Source: Gnetum montanum (taxonomy: Eukaryota; Streptophyta; Gnetopsida; Gnetales; Gnetaceae). From it: a stretch of 64,000 bases of DNA. Positions within the stretch are counted from its first letter, which is position 1; every line of letters begins with the position of its first letter. The stretch spans positions 220,379-284,378 of the forward strand of contig MNCI01028834.1 in the NCBI GenBank assembly GCA_015680685.1, in the 5' to 3' direction. The position numbers and the translations under genes were made by a program. Of this stretch, positions 35,387-48,037 are shown piece after piece. Under the pieces are notes generated by a model that was given only the letters and a program-made list of their open reading frames with translations, made no database searches and was not told the DNA's origin.

Positions 35387-36230
35387 ATGAATGCAATGCC
35401 ACTACCCGTGGCATCTTCCTAATCCTTTGAAGATTTCGTCAGACATCTTGCTAACCTTCCAGAGCTACCACTACCATGGCTCATTGCCCTGGCAGTAGCT
35501 TCCAATGTCAACATCTGCTGCTAGAGCCCTAGCACTATTGTTGCGCAACCAGAAAGTTGCTACCCTCTAGCCTCTGCCATTGTCTAAGCTCAAAAGATGT
35601 TCAGTTGTTGGGCCTTTCACCTTATAGCTAAACTGCATGATTTTTCCTTGGGTGGTGACTCCTAAGCACTCGCATCACCACATCTCCTAGCCCCCTCGGT
35701 ACTGGCCCCTTCAGTCTACTACTACCAGAGCCACTATTCACCTTCCTGCTTTAGATGTAGCATGTCTCAGCAAAAGTTCCTATTACTTTAGTGATGTCTA
35801 AAGCAAGTAAGACCTTTCCCTAACTGCATTTCATGGTTACAATTCTCTAGTGTACTTTTTATTGCATTTGCAAGATATGGGCTGAGATGGAGTCGGTCAG
35901 AGATGCGTATTGCCAGGAGGACATGACACCACATCATTTCAAGGTGACCACTTTGACTAGCTTAGCTACTTGGGAGTGCACATCCTGCCCTTTCTCTTAA
36001 CCTTCGTCATCTCGTTTCTTACACAAGTAGTTTCCCTTTTTACATCTCTTTTACAAGATTTCTCAATACATGTAGAGCCCTCCCATATGCTCAACCGCAA
36101 AGTCCATGATGCGCATAATGCAACTCACTACATGGAAAGCATCTGTAAGTAGGTCAATACCCCACATGGATGTAGCACAACTCATCCTAGGGAGGAAACA
36201 CCTGTCCTACAACAACAAGGTTGTTTGTAA
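35387..36230 (+). pseudogene. 3' ORF of copy B, two exons, unknown function
   Basis: Lies between array 3 and the LTR, where some plant elements have an env-like gene; I do not recognise the protein. Exon 1 (35387-35791) starts MNAMPLPVASS and has WLIALAVAS and FSCWAFHLIAKLHDFSLGG, with four internal stops. An acceptor-like TTTGCAAG at 35874 starts exon 2, which ends PHGC.TTHPREETPVLQQQGC followed by TAA at 36228-36230. Copy C encodes the same tail (minus, to 54339) two codons longer, with mostly conservative changes, so the ORF has been under selection at some time. A hydrophobic stretch near 35980-36050 (LPFLLTFVISFLTQVV) could be a membrane segment but is not clearly shared. Confidence 0.55.
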
Positions 36231-36631
36231 ATGAATATGACTAAACAACAAAAAAAAAGTGCAAAAGCATAACATAGATTGAAAAAAGAAGAAAAAGAGA
36301 GCTTGAAAAAAAAGAGAAAAAGAGTGTGTGCCTAAAGCAAATGGTGCACTAGCTATTTCATAGTGACCCTCTCCAAGAATTCCGATGAGAGGTTAGAGGC
36401 TAGTAAAAGAAAAGGTGTCCACATGAGCCAATTCCCTCAAAAACACTCTGACAAGGGGCCCTACTATGTTTCATCTTACCTTTTCCCATTTCCCCTACAC
36501 AACTATCTTGTTACTTCCAAGCATAGAAAATTCACATTTGAGCAACCACAAGAGAGAAATGTTGGCAACTTATCCTTCATGGTGTTTCATATTCTTTGTG
36601 AACGTCTATCGGGCAGATCCTTGAGACATAG
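36231..36631. other. Leader between 3' ORF and polypurine tract, copy B
   Basis: A/G-rich at 36240-36330, as in copy A before its LTR. A 98-codon plus ORF at 36363-36659 crosses into the LTR and is probably chance. Confidence 0.45.
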
Positions 36632-36646
36632 AAAAAGAGGGGCTAG
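36632..36646 (+). promoter_or_regulatory. Polypurine tract, copy B
   Basis: AAAAAGAGGGGCTAG precedes the LTR start TGAAACATC. Confidence 0.75.
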
Positions 36647-36984
36647 TGAAACATCATGACAATTCAGTAGGAAAATGTAGGCACTAAGGTTGGATTTTCC
36701 AGTCTGGCAAGTTTTCTATCTCTAGAGTTGATAGGCCCGATGGACTCTCTGGCCTACTCAATTAGACAATTGACCTGGCTGACAGCCTACCCAAAAGCTA
36801 TGCTAGGAGTTGCTGAAAGTGTTTGGGATGAGCAAAATAGTTTGGCAAGTTTTCTAGTGAAGAAGTATACTACGCTATGCTAGACCATGCAGCTAAGTAA
36901 TCCTTGAAAGAAAATTGCTCAAGCATCTAAGTGCAAATTGATAGAATGATTGCAAAACAAGTTAAGATTTAGTCAACGCAAGCT

Positions 36985-37411
36985 GCTACGCTATGCTATG
37001 CTATGTAGCGTAGCACAATGTAGCAAAGGCAAAGCATAAAGTCCCATCTTACCTAGTGATAACAACAAGAAAGTTGCACTTGAAAACACTTCAGCCTCAA
37101 AAACTAGTTGCCTCACTTAGCCCCCAGGACTTGAGCAAATATTCATGCTAGAAAATGTAAGATTGAACAAAGAAGCAGGATACGCTAGCTACTACGCTAT
37201 GCTACGCTACATAGCGTAACACAACATAGCAACAATGAAAAAGCAACAAAAGTATTTCAAACATGAGTTTAGTGAGTTCAAAGGCTTCCTAACATAAAGG
37301 ACAAAAGTTGTAGTTTTTCGCATGACTAAGCCTCAGACAAATGCTTTCCAGTTCCAACACAAATTTTGGTTAAAACAAGTGCTATGCTATGCTACGCTAT
37401 GTAACGTAGCA
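36985..37411. repeat. Palindrome cluster in LTR B
   Basis: GCTACGCTA pairs with TAGCGTAGC (36985-36993 and 37006-37014); TACGCTATG with CATAGCGTA (37193-37201 and 37210-37218); TGCTACG with CGTAGCA (37390-37396 and 37405-37411). Same motif family as in LTR C. Confidence 0.85.
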
Positions 37412-37846
37412 CAGTGTAGCAAGCAGCCACTTATGCTACGCCAATGTACTCGACAACGTGAGTAATGCAACACTAGTATGGAAGCATCAAGACATCTTCG
37501 AGTAACTCTAGAACTTGTTGATAGCAATCTTCCTCACTTTGGCATCTTCTTGGTAGAATTAGCAATTTTACTCCATGTTGCACACCCCTTGGTCACCTCC
37601 CAAAACATTGTTCCTATGCTTGACCTTGCTCATAAGGGTAGGAGAGACATAGTCCTAGAGCATAGGCTTCATTTTGCTTATGTTTTTAGCACACTGGATC
37701 TCAACACATGTAGTTCTGGTAGTATAGTAACAGTGTAACAACGTTTACCTCCAACATTGCACAACTACATAGTACGGACAAGTTAGCACATTGTGGGGTC
37801 CAAGATACATGGCATCCAGACCACATTTCTCGCCTACTCCTAGCCC

Positions 37847-37854
37847 TATAAATA
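37847..37854 (+). promoter_or_regulatory. TATA box of LTR B
   Basis: TATAAATA in AGCCCTATAAATACCCC. Confidence 0.75.
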
Positions 37855-38505
37855 CCCCAGCAAACAATGCTCAAAGGGTTGGCTTTTTTTTTTACATTGG
37901 TAAGAGTAGTTGGCTTGTTGGCTTTTCGCATTGGCTGGTTGGCTTCTTGGAAAATATAGTTGGATTTTTGGTGTAGTTGGCTTTTAGAAAGCATATTTGG
38001 CATTTTTCCTAAGCATTCTAGTTACCTTTGAGTTTTCTGGTTGACTCTAAACATCCCTATGTGAGTCAAGCATTTTGACATATTAGCAAATAGATCAGGA
38101 AGTAGAATAACTATGACTATACCACTCAGTGTAAGCAGTGTCTCTCCAACGTTTGATAACCTATTGTACATTTTTCAAGCAAGGCAAAGAATCAAATCCG
38201 CAACCTTGGGGTGGTGCATTTTCTTACCCAAGTTTGTTCTACTATTCCTTACTATTATTGTTGTTTTGCACTATTTTCCTCCATTCTATATTTATTGATC
38301 ATCAATTTACCTCACGTGTCTCATTGCCAAAACAATGTTTATGTAAGGTTAAGATACACTGATTAAGTCCCTGTCTAATCAACCAGACCGTTTAGGGCAC
38401 CTTACTTCTATTTTTCTCCAGCATGGCCCTTGCATGGATTTAGGGTTAAACTATTCACCCAGCAACCTCTCAGTGTTCCAACCACCGACGTTTTCGGTTG
38501 CTACA

Positions 38506-41500
38506 CTTAATGTCAAATGTTACATATATTTGACGTTTGCTACATTATTGTCTTATGCCTAATGTCTAATATAACACATATTTGATGTTTTCCATGGAAT
38601 CTGGGAATGGGATATCATACTAACTATTAATAAATATTTAAAAATAAAGATAAAATGTATTAAAAAAATAAAATAATACAAAATAAATTTTACTTACCTA
38701 ATCTATTTACTATCCTTGTAGTTTCTAATCTTAAAATTTCTTCTTCTAGCTTATAATCTTCGAAGATACCAAATCACCACCATTAGCTTCTTAGAGGCTT
38801 ATTCATCATCATGTGTTATGGTAACATACTTTTAGATTTTTTCTATTCCACATTCAAGATTTCTATGAGTTGATCACCTGTTAAAAATAACAATGCTACC
38901 TAGTATGGAAGAATTAGTAACATCCTCCTCCAATAAGAAGGTAACATCTAAGGATCCTCCAAAACTAGAAGGTAGGGTCATGATAATGTTGAAAATATAT
39001 TAGCATAAAGGAGGGAAGAAGTCCTCCTCACTTAACATTTTTCTCTCTTCATAGGAATCATTAGACAATAACTCTATGAAACATCTCAATGTTTCATAAT
39101 AGAAATTATAATTCATAAAATTTTTTATCTACTTACCATCAATCAACTCTACATTATCTAGCTTCTTGGAGACCTCTTCTATCAAAATAGCCTAATCATA
39201 TATCGCTCGCCTAGTCATAGCATTGTAGATCATGGTAAGGTGTTGAGAAACTTGATGTACCTCTACCTCATCTTCCCATAGAAGATCCTCTCTAGGTATA
39301 GATGGTAGATCAAAATCAAATTCTATTTCTCATAATACAACATGTTTTTCTTCTTTAATCACCACCTGGTTTCTAACCCTATGGTACTCTATGAAGGATA
39401 ATTCACTACTATCATCAATAATAATACCCTTGTTAGATAACCCAAACTAGTTCCATAAGGAGTTCATATTGCACTGTAACATCACCTTCTTATTATTTTC
39501 TTGGATTACAAAAAATCTCTACTAGCTAGAATATCACCTAATGATGGTAATTACATTGGTAGATAAAATGTTAGGTGATCTCAAAGTAAAGAGAGGAATC
39601 AACTCTACCTAGTCAAAGATATGAAGATATTTTCTTTCTTCTCTAGTCATCAATCACTACTTGTTGGATGAAGTCATATGAATGTTGTCTTGAAGAGATC
39701 TCTCCTTACCATTCCTCAGCTATATGTACAACACCTCCAAAGTATTGATTTTATTGGTATGCATAACACAACATAAATGTAGATACTATATTTAGGTATG
39801 TAAGCTTACATTTTAAGCTCAAATTGATCCTAGAGGTCTTTGTCCACCCTAGCTTCAAACCCAAGTTCTTCAAGTCATGCAAAGGATTGACCAACCCAAC
39901 CTTTTTAAGCAAAACATACTATTGCATGATTGATGTTATTATGGAATTTCTACAGAATAAGAATCCACTAGTTATCTATTGAAGAAATCTCTTAGAGTAG
40001 CATTTCTAGCTTCTCTAGATAGAAGTCCATCTTATCTAGATTCTCAAATTTGAAAAGAGTTAAGTCATGTTACATTAGCAATTTTTGAACTTAGCACATA
40101 TTATTTAGGATTAGAAAATGGAAAATAATGGTGAAAAATATTAGTTTACTTGGAAATCATGATGTGAATGCTAGCCGATCTATAAAAATATCAAGTTGTT
40201 GAGTATCCAACAACAAATTATCATTAGATTTCAATCTCTTATAGGGTGAGTTACTTCAAATCTGATTCAACACTTTCTAATGGATCTCTATTGAGATTTA
40301 TTAGCATTAATGATGACATTAGTGTATGTGCTGTCTTGGATCACACTACTCAAGAAGCATGGTTTAATCATAGGATTGATACCCTCTATTGTATGTGACA
40401 TCATCCTAAACAACAACAGGGTCTAGATTAGTTCATGAAAGTGCTCCACATAGAAATCTAAGAGGAGTTAAGCCCCAAGCCTTACCTAGATTGGATAGGG
40501 TGCATTGAGCTATTATTGCAAATAGAGATCACTCTAACACTTCTTTTCTTGCTAGTGGCTATGCTACTCATATCAATAACTAGGAAGTTCACAGGATTAA
40601 TTGCCATGAGATTCAACCTAATCTTATCTATATGAACAACATGAAAGTTGAAATGTTGGAGTTTAAAAATTCTTCCTCATAATTAAAAGATAAAATCAAA
40701 ACTCAACAAAATATTTCAAATAGTAAAATTGTCTAATTACTAACTTACATATGAGTTATTCCTTGCCATGTTTCCATAGTGATAAGAACATCAATGTTGA
40801 AAAATCATTAAGATGCACGTCAACATATACATCAATAACATTAATTATACTTGATCTAGGTTTACAAATACTATTTGTAAAGCATGAACTAAACAACACA
40901 CCTAGAATCAAATGACATATATCCCAAAACTTTCATAGCCTAATTTGCCTCTTTCTAAGTATCAAAATGACTAGATGCAAGTAACGCTAATAGGTGATGC
41001 AATGATACTCACCTAGCATTAGTGTTAACTACCTTAACCTTAGTATAAGTTTCAAATACCAAGTCATAAAAACTAAGATGCATTAACATATCCACAAACT
41101 TAGCTACAACATAAAATTTCTTGATCAATGTACCTAGTGTGAATCCTAGATGGTAAAATTGTGCATCTCTAAAACTCAAGATTTTGATATTCAAATCTTA
41201 TACATGAACAATACTTGTGTGACACTAGTGTCATGCTAATTATGTTGATGCTAACGTCAATGTGATGAACCCAATGTTCACATAATTCTAGTAATTATAT
41301 ATATATATTAAAGCACCACAAATATTTGCATGTTATAGCAAATTTTCATCATGTAGCTTTCACCCCATGAAACTTGAGAAAAAACTTCATTGTAAATGTA
41401 AAGATTGTAATCCATGAATGGTAATCGCACATATCCCATATTTTTGGGAATGAACAATGCCTCATGAGTGGTCAAAGCCTCATTCCCCAAGTGTAAAAAG

Positions 41501-41625
41501 TCACCTAGTGTCTATATTTGGTTTTGGAAGTGGGAAGTTAAAATTACCTTTCAAAATGCCAAAATGGAAATTTGATGGGTTTTATGGGTGGTATACACTT
41601 TTCTACATTTGAAACACTTGTGGGG
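38506..41625. other. AT-rich region, unidentified
   Basis: No gene recognised. A decayed open frame on the plus strand near 40260-40600 (for example AWFNHRIDTLYCM) may be old coding sequence, with stops every 30-60 codons. Contains a short (TA)n at 41292-41306. Confidence 0.4.
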
Positions 41626-42780
41626 GGGTGTGGGCACGGTAAATATTACCTACTCCTAGTGTGGAGGAGTAGGGTAGTGGGGAGGGGATCCCCTCAACTT
41701 AGGAATGTTTCCCCTAGTGTGAAAACTACATGTCCCTAACATTGAATTCACAAAATCCAAATTTTATCATTTTGTGCACTCCAACATTGACCAACCACTC
41801 TAGCAAGGATGGCAGAAGGCTTAATGTGGAAGATCTATCTTCAGCGTAGAAGGTGTGCCCTATTACTATTTATAGTAAATGGAATGGCCATGGGGGAAAA
41901 CACTTTCCATATATAGTAACCCTCCAAATTTGGGCACCCATCTTACCTATAAGAGATAGAAATTTGCAGCAATTTGGTAGCCAATTAAAGCCATTTTGCA
42001 GCATCATTCATGGCCTAAGACCTATAAAAGCTATCCTTAAACACCATTTACAGGTTTAGCTATTTTTGTAAAATTTAGCAATATTTCTCAAGAAATTAGT
42101 TCATAGATCTATAGTTGAACATTTTCAAGCACTCAAGAGCTATTGCACATTTCCACACCTATATTCTCTTGAACCTAGTGTGAAAACCTTGTGACCTTAT
42201 GCCTTTGTAACTCCCTTTAGGATTTGTGAATCTTCAAGCTCCATGCTACACTCCTAGGATTTTCAACTTTCAACATAGAGCACTTAGCTTGGATTATTCA
42301 CAGTTCTCAACCTCCACCATAGCCAACATTACAAATTTGGAGTAGCAACACCCAAGGTTCAATAGCATTAGGAGTGATAGGACATCCAACTCATTGAGTT
42401 GACTACATTGACTTCAATGAACCTTAAACACCTATCTAAGTGAATTGCCCCTACTACCCACTTAGGCACCATTTGTACAAATTTCTTTAACTTATTCTTT
42501 ATTCTTTCTCAATAAAGTTTTAAGTTCTAGGTTTTGTGTGCAAAATATATTTGTTTATTTTCTATGTGTTATTTATATCTATTAATAATTTTAGCATTCT
42601 CTTTTTATTACACTATTTTTCCTTTCATAAGTCCTTGGTTAATTTGCAAAATCAGCCAAGGTGCCCCAAATCCCATTTTTACCAAAGGCCTTAGGGATTT
42701 AGGGTTTAGGACTACTGCATTGGATCCATTGGTCTTTCCAACGATCAATTTTTCCAATCACAATAGTATTCTTGGCACTA
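41626..42780 (+). mobile_element. Possible LTR upstream of copy D
   Basis: A G-rich tract CTTGTGGGGGGGTG (41620-41634) is followed by TGGGCACGG, and a CCTATAAAAGC box lies near 42020. It could be the 5' LTR of element D or an unrelated LTR. The ends are not proven. Confidence 0.25.
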
Positions 42781-42899
42781 GAAGAAGCTTCTCCACCTAA
42801 TTTTGACATCTAATCTTATGACCATCATTGCCAATGTTTTCTATCATACTAGAATTTGTAATTTTTTTCTTCAAAACCTTTGAAATTTTTGATCAAACA

Positions 42900-43625
42900 A
42901 CATTGTAATCCATCCCCCTTATAATCTAAGCCTAGGATGGAAGTTGTAGGTGTTTGGGTTTTCAATATTTCCATAGTAGTTTCTATGAATTTCAAAGCCA
43001 ACATTTGCATTCCACCAAAACCTACCAAAAATCAATGCTACCCCTTCCTCCTTGTGACTAAAACTATAGTGTGGAAGTTGTAGGTAGTTGGGTGGTGGCT
43101 TTTCACATCACTTTCTATGAATTTTTCAAGCCCAAAGCCAGTGTTGATATATTTTTCCCCCATTTTTTATTTTTTTTTCTACTAATATTTTTTTAGTTTC
43201 CAAAGTGGATGGTGCAATCCTTCTTGAAATCATCAAACTTCTAAAATTTAGCTTTCCCCCATCTTTCCAAGCTAAAAAAATTGGTAGCCTACTAAAACCA
43301 ATTTTAGTGGAAAAACACTAACTTTGCACTTTGGTTTTTAGCCTTTCTTCCATTAACATTGGATTAGAAGGTGTGAGATTTCCATCATCTCACTCCCCTT
43401 CTTTCCTCCCTTACCATAAATAGCATAGAGGTAGTTATTGCGCTAACATTGGTGAAGCTTGTTACCAATTTTTCACTTTGGTTTTAGGCCTTTTCCTTTC
43501 AATTAATGTTGGATTAGAAGGTGTGAGATTCCCATCATCTCATCCCTCCTTTCCTTCCTTGCCATATCTAGCATAGAGGCAATTAGGAAGCTAGTCTGGG
43601 TGAGGCTTAACACCAACTTTCCTAG
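42900..43625. repeat. Degenerate ~150-bp tandem duplications
   Basis: CACTTTGGTTTT begins units at 43327 and 43474 (147 bp apart), both containing GATTAGAAGGTGTGAGATT and AGCATAGAGG. Another diverged pair with GGAAGTTGTAGGT occurs at about 42939 and 43074. Confidence 0.7.
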
Positions 43626-44200
43626 CTCTCCATTTTTGGTAAAGGGATAAACCCCCCTTATCCCCACTTGCTAATTATAGTAAGTACTTTATTTTTGGTA
43701 GTTTTTATTTCCTTTTAAAATTTTTCAAATTCTATTCACTAAAATTTACTTTTATTTTATCATTTATAGCCTATTTTAATCCATTCTCAATACTATATCC
43801 ATGTTGTTCCAACCATCCATCCAATTGTCCTTTATTCTCACTAGTGAAGATCCTAGACAACAAGCCATAAGGGTATATGTTCCTAAAGACCTTGACATAA
43901 TTGAGTGTAGATAATCTTTGAGCATCAAAGGGGAAAGTCTTGACTTTACATTCATAAATGAAGACTATTATCACTACATTTGTGCCAAAATGTAGGCTGA
44001 ACTCATGATTCCATGTCTAAAAGCATAGGGAAAAAGGGATTTTGAGCTCATACATTGAGATGGGCAAGAGTATGTCCCTTCCCATATGATCAATACCTCT
44101 AATAGATATCTATGCCAACATCCTCACTTAGTTTATCATAATGGAGGAGAAAGATAATAGGCATATCTCAGAAGAATAATAAGAGAAGGAAGATGAATTT
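43626..44200. other. Spacer before gag of copy D
   Basis: AT-rich; no feature recognised. A 67-codon minus ORF (43771-43974) has no recognised motif. Confidence 0.4.
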
Positions 44201-44203
44201 AAG

Positions 44204-47200
44204 ATGGAATTTGAGCCCAAAAAAATCCTAGGAGGATTATTCCAACAAATGTCCCCCAAGGTCACAACACCTTTCTCTAACACTTTTGTTTTGTTCATGG
44301 GCATTATGCCGCCATCTTCTACTCCCTCCTACCCTATCATGGCTAGTTCCATACTAGTCATAGCCACGTATCAAAATCAATCAACATCATAGCCAATAAC
44401 CTATAACACATATGTGTCATTCACTACATAGCCTTGATCTATACAATCATTAATGGTGGTTTTCACCATCACAAATCCATTAATTACCCATGTAGGATCC
44501 ATCATGGAAACCCTAGAGACTCAGGGGATCACACACTTTCTTTATCCCATTTGTACCTTAGGTACCAACACAAACATCCTTTTCCTTGTTTGGCCCATAA
44601 GCTACAACAGTGATGTAATCACTTCCTTTTGTTTTGCAACCAATAGCAAGGCCACAAGACTTACAATAAACACCATAGCACTATGTGAAAATCCCACAAC
44701 TAATAGGGCCACCATAGGACCTAGATCAAGCCTTGTAGATGATCTAGGACCTAATGAAGGAGTTGAAGGGGCTTAAAGCCTAGATCAAGATTATGAACTT
44801 CTACTAGGATGATCTCATCAGTTTTGTGACCGCATACATAACACTTCCTCCTAGTGTCTCTATTCTCCAATTTAGCAAATACAATAGAGAAGGTGATTCC
44901 AATGCTCATCTCATTACCTTTTGATCTAAATGCTTACTCTTACAACCATGGCATCATATTATCATGAGGAGTTTCCATATTCCTTGACTAAGAAAGCACT
45001 TGATTGGTATAACACATTACCTTAGGAATCCATAACCTTTTGGAGGACTTGATTGCCCAATTTGTCAACTTAAGTATAATTTAAAGCCTAATAAAATGCT
45101 TAACCAACTCATGAAGGTCAAGCAAGGACCCCTAGAACCCATGCAAAAGTTCATCTAGTGGTGAAATGAACTATTAAATGAAATAATAGAGCCTATAATT
45201 GAATCCCACCTCTTAGACATATTTAATGGAGTGGTTAATGACTTCATCAATTCCAAGTTCTACTAACTTGACCTACGATCTCTCAGCTAGGCATTTTCTT
45301 AAACTAAAAATATAGATGCTATGGAAGATAATCATGCTCCAACCTACATAGCATATAAAAATCAACGTACATGGAGAGACAAAGAGAAAAATAAACAAAA
45401 AAATTCAACTATAGCAACTATGACCAAAGAAACAAAGATAAAAAACTAGGGGCTAAGGGCCAACCCACCCAAGGCCTCCACTAATGACTACAATAACCAA
45501 CCATCAACCTTTGGGGCTACTACATTGACAACAACCATACCCAATTTCGAAAGGAAGGACAAGTCTAAGTACACTATCTTACCTCTAATGCCATTCAAGC
45601 TATTAGACTAAGTTTTGAAAAGTGGACATATTTAATAAAAATAGATGTTTAAAGCTTTCCAAGAAAAGCATGATAGGCTTTGTGGAATATCCAAAGACCC
45701 TACTAGAGCAACAATAGATGACACACAACTACCTAAGTACTTCAATTTAGACCATTTCTACCATTATCACTAGTTACCTAGTCATGACATAGACTTCTAC
45801 CTTGCATTGAAGGATGACTTGTAAAGGATGATAAATAAGAGGAAGTTTGTATTAGATGCTTCAAATCTAATCTAGCCACAAAATTAGTTGATACAAGTCT
45901 ATAAGGAGCTATTGATTGCTAATGACAACCCTTACATTATTTTAGGATTCAACATTGATGATGATTCAAAACCCCCAGATGAACCATTCATGGTTCAAGT
46001 ACCCCCTTGTGATGAAAGGGCTTCTTCAGCTTCCACCATTTTAAGATCCCCTTTCATCATAAGAGTACTGTCATAAATGCCTTCAAGGTATCCTTTTGTT
46101 ATCAGGGTGCCTCAATCTAACACAACCCATACAATTGTATCTCAAACAATTATATAAGAACCTATTGTAATGGCTAATAGTATTGCCTCTTCCTCACAAC
46201 CAATGATCAACAACCAAGAAACTTCAACCAAGAAAAGGAAGAAGGATAAGCAAAAGCCCATGACTAGAAGAATGAGGAAAATTCCTAAGAAGCACAACCT
46301 AGGATTGAAGTGCAAATTTTGAGGTGCATGAAGGAAGTGAAGCAAAACTAAGGTGACAAGCCCATGACCAATGATAAAAACTTTCTTAGTGATATGGATC
46401 AAGTTAGGAAATCCCTCAAGTGGAAGAATGTACCTCTAAACATATATGACTTGATCATGACTTCTATCACACATCATGACACTCTAGTCAAAATGTTGAC
46501 TTCCATCCCCATTAGTGAGAACATCCTTGCTAATGAGGAATCCATCCATGTAGTGATGACTCCTTCCTCACTAAGGGACAAGAAGTCAACACCCATAGTA
46601 TTTCATGATAGCAAAATCAAGGTTAATTCCCAAAATGGAGAAGTAACTAGGGCTCCTTTATTCATAACCATATATGTAGGATGGTTTCAAGTGCATCGGG
46701 TGCATGTTAATGATGGAGTTGCAATCAATGTCATCCCATGCACCATTATTGAATGCTTGGGCATAACTGATCAATGTAACCTACATCAATAGCTATCCTC
46801 ATGTCTTTCAATAGATCAAGGCAACGTCCTTAAACTTTGTGGCAAGAAGACAATCCCCCACAACCACCAATTTCTTGATGATGAAGAAGACACAAGGGTT
46901 CTACCTTATCCTAGGAAGACCATGATTAGCTTAGGTATGAGTTGTATCTTCATCCATTAATTAAGAAATTAACCTTCCTTATGAGGGAGTTGAAATCATC
47001 ATTCATGGTGATAACACAGTTCCCCTCACTATCAAAAATGTGAACATAGAATAGGGGTTTGATTTGGAGCTTCAAGAAGAAGCTCCCAACCATGAAATTC
47101 AACAACCCAAGAAAGCCAACAATGATAATAATAAGTAATGAGATGCATTATGGGATGAAATCCCTTTTAAAATCATCAGCGAAGGATATGGTGAATATAA

Positions 47201-47230
47201 TCTCATGTAGAGTAGATCCTACTCATTCCC
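44204..47230 (+). pseudogene. gag and aspartic protease of element copy D
   Basis: Gag core at about 44830-45300: a P.FSKYN-type start, then FPYSLTKKALDWYNTLP and SITFWRT, the usual plant Ty3/gypsy gag blocks. A CCHC-like knuckle at 45735-45830 reads FYHYH..PSHDIDFYLALK, with Cys positions changed to Tyr/Phe. The protease is in the open stretch 46364-46792; its active-site block is VNDGVAINVIP at about 46706-46738, so the first Asp is Asn (AAT at 46709) and the enzyme would be dead. The tail (about 46980-47230) matches copy A at 1665-1975. Stops occur throughout gag. ORFs at 44453-44776 belong to the gag N-terminal part. Confidence 0.85.
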
Positions 47231-47499
47231 TAATCTTGAAAAGATTAGGAAGAATATGTACAAGTGAAGTCCACCTTAACATTAATCATCCTATGCCCTT
47301 ATAACCAAATGCACCAATAGGCAATGTAGCCTAATTTGCTATACCTTTTTATATAATTTATTTTACTCTTTATGCATGTAGCCTAAGTTTCTACTTTCAT
47401 TCATATTTTTACTTATTACAATTTCTTTCTTTACTTTTACTCATGTTATAAATATCAAAGAGGCCTAAAAACATAAAATCACAAAAAAAAATATAGGTT

Positions 47500-47712
47500 T
47501 TTCTTTGGCAATGGCCTGCTATGACCTTAAATTGGCAATATGGCTTGCTATGGCCTTAAATTGGCAATACGACTTGTCATGGCCTTAAACTAGAAAAGAT
47601 AATCACACAACATGATACTCTATGGCCTTAAATTGGCATCAAGGCTTTCTATGGCCTTAAACTAGCAATGCAATATAACTTGTGGCTGTGATGGCCTAAA
47701 ACTAGTGAACAT
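47500..47712. repeat. Hairpin array 1 of element copy D
   Basis: Five or six units ending CCTTAAATTGGCA or CCTTAAACTAGCA. Stems: AAGGC-TTTCTATG-GCCTT at 47641-47658 and GGC-TTGCTATG-GCC at 47542-47555. Same place as array 1 of copy A. Confidence 0.85.
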
Positions 47713-48037
47713 CTTTTTATTACTATTATACTTCTTTTTGTTTAGCCTATTATTGTGCTGATTAGGCATCTAATTTTATAGTCAAAAAATGTCAACCTAG
47801 CCATTCAAAACATTCACAAAATTTATAATGTTTACTACAATAATATGTATAGCCAAAAAGAAAACCAAAATTTTAAATTTGAATTTAAAGTATCCATAAC
47901 ATAGATAGCCATAGCCACACTATGTGGCACAAATGTTAAAAAATAATAATAACCATCTATAACATAGTCTTGGCTAATAGTAGTTATCAATATGAAAATA
48001 AAAACAAATAGCCAAAAAATTAAGTTGATGGAGGTTG
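47713..48037. other. AT-rich spacer between array 1 and the antisense gene, copy D
   Basis: No gene seen. Confidence 0.5.

Larger units (their letters stand above)
36647..38505 (+). mobile_element. 3' LTR of copy B
   Basis: Starts TGAAACATCATGAC, ends TTTTCGGTTGCTACA; start and end align with LTRs A and C. Length 1859 bp. U3 holds three GCTACGCTATG-type palindromes (36985-37014, 37193-37218, 37390-37411). TATA box at 37847-37854. The 5' LTR is not in the window. Confidence 0.8.
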
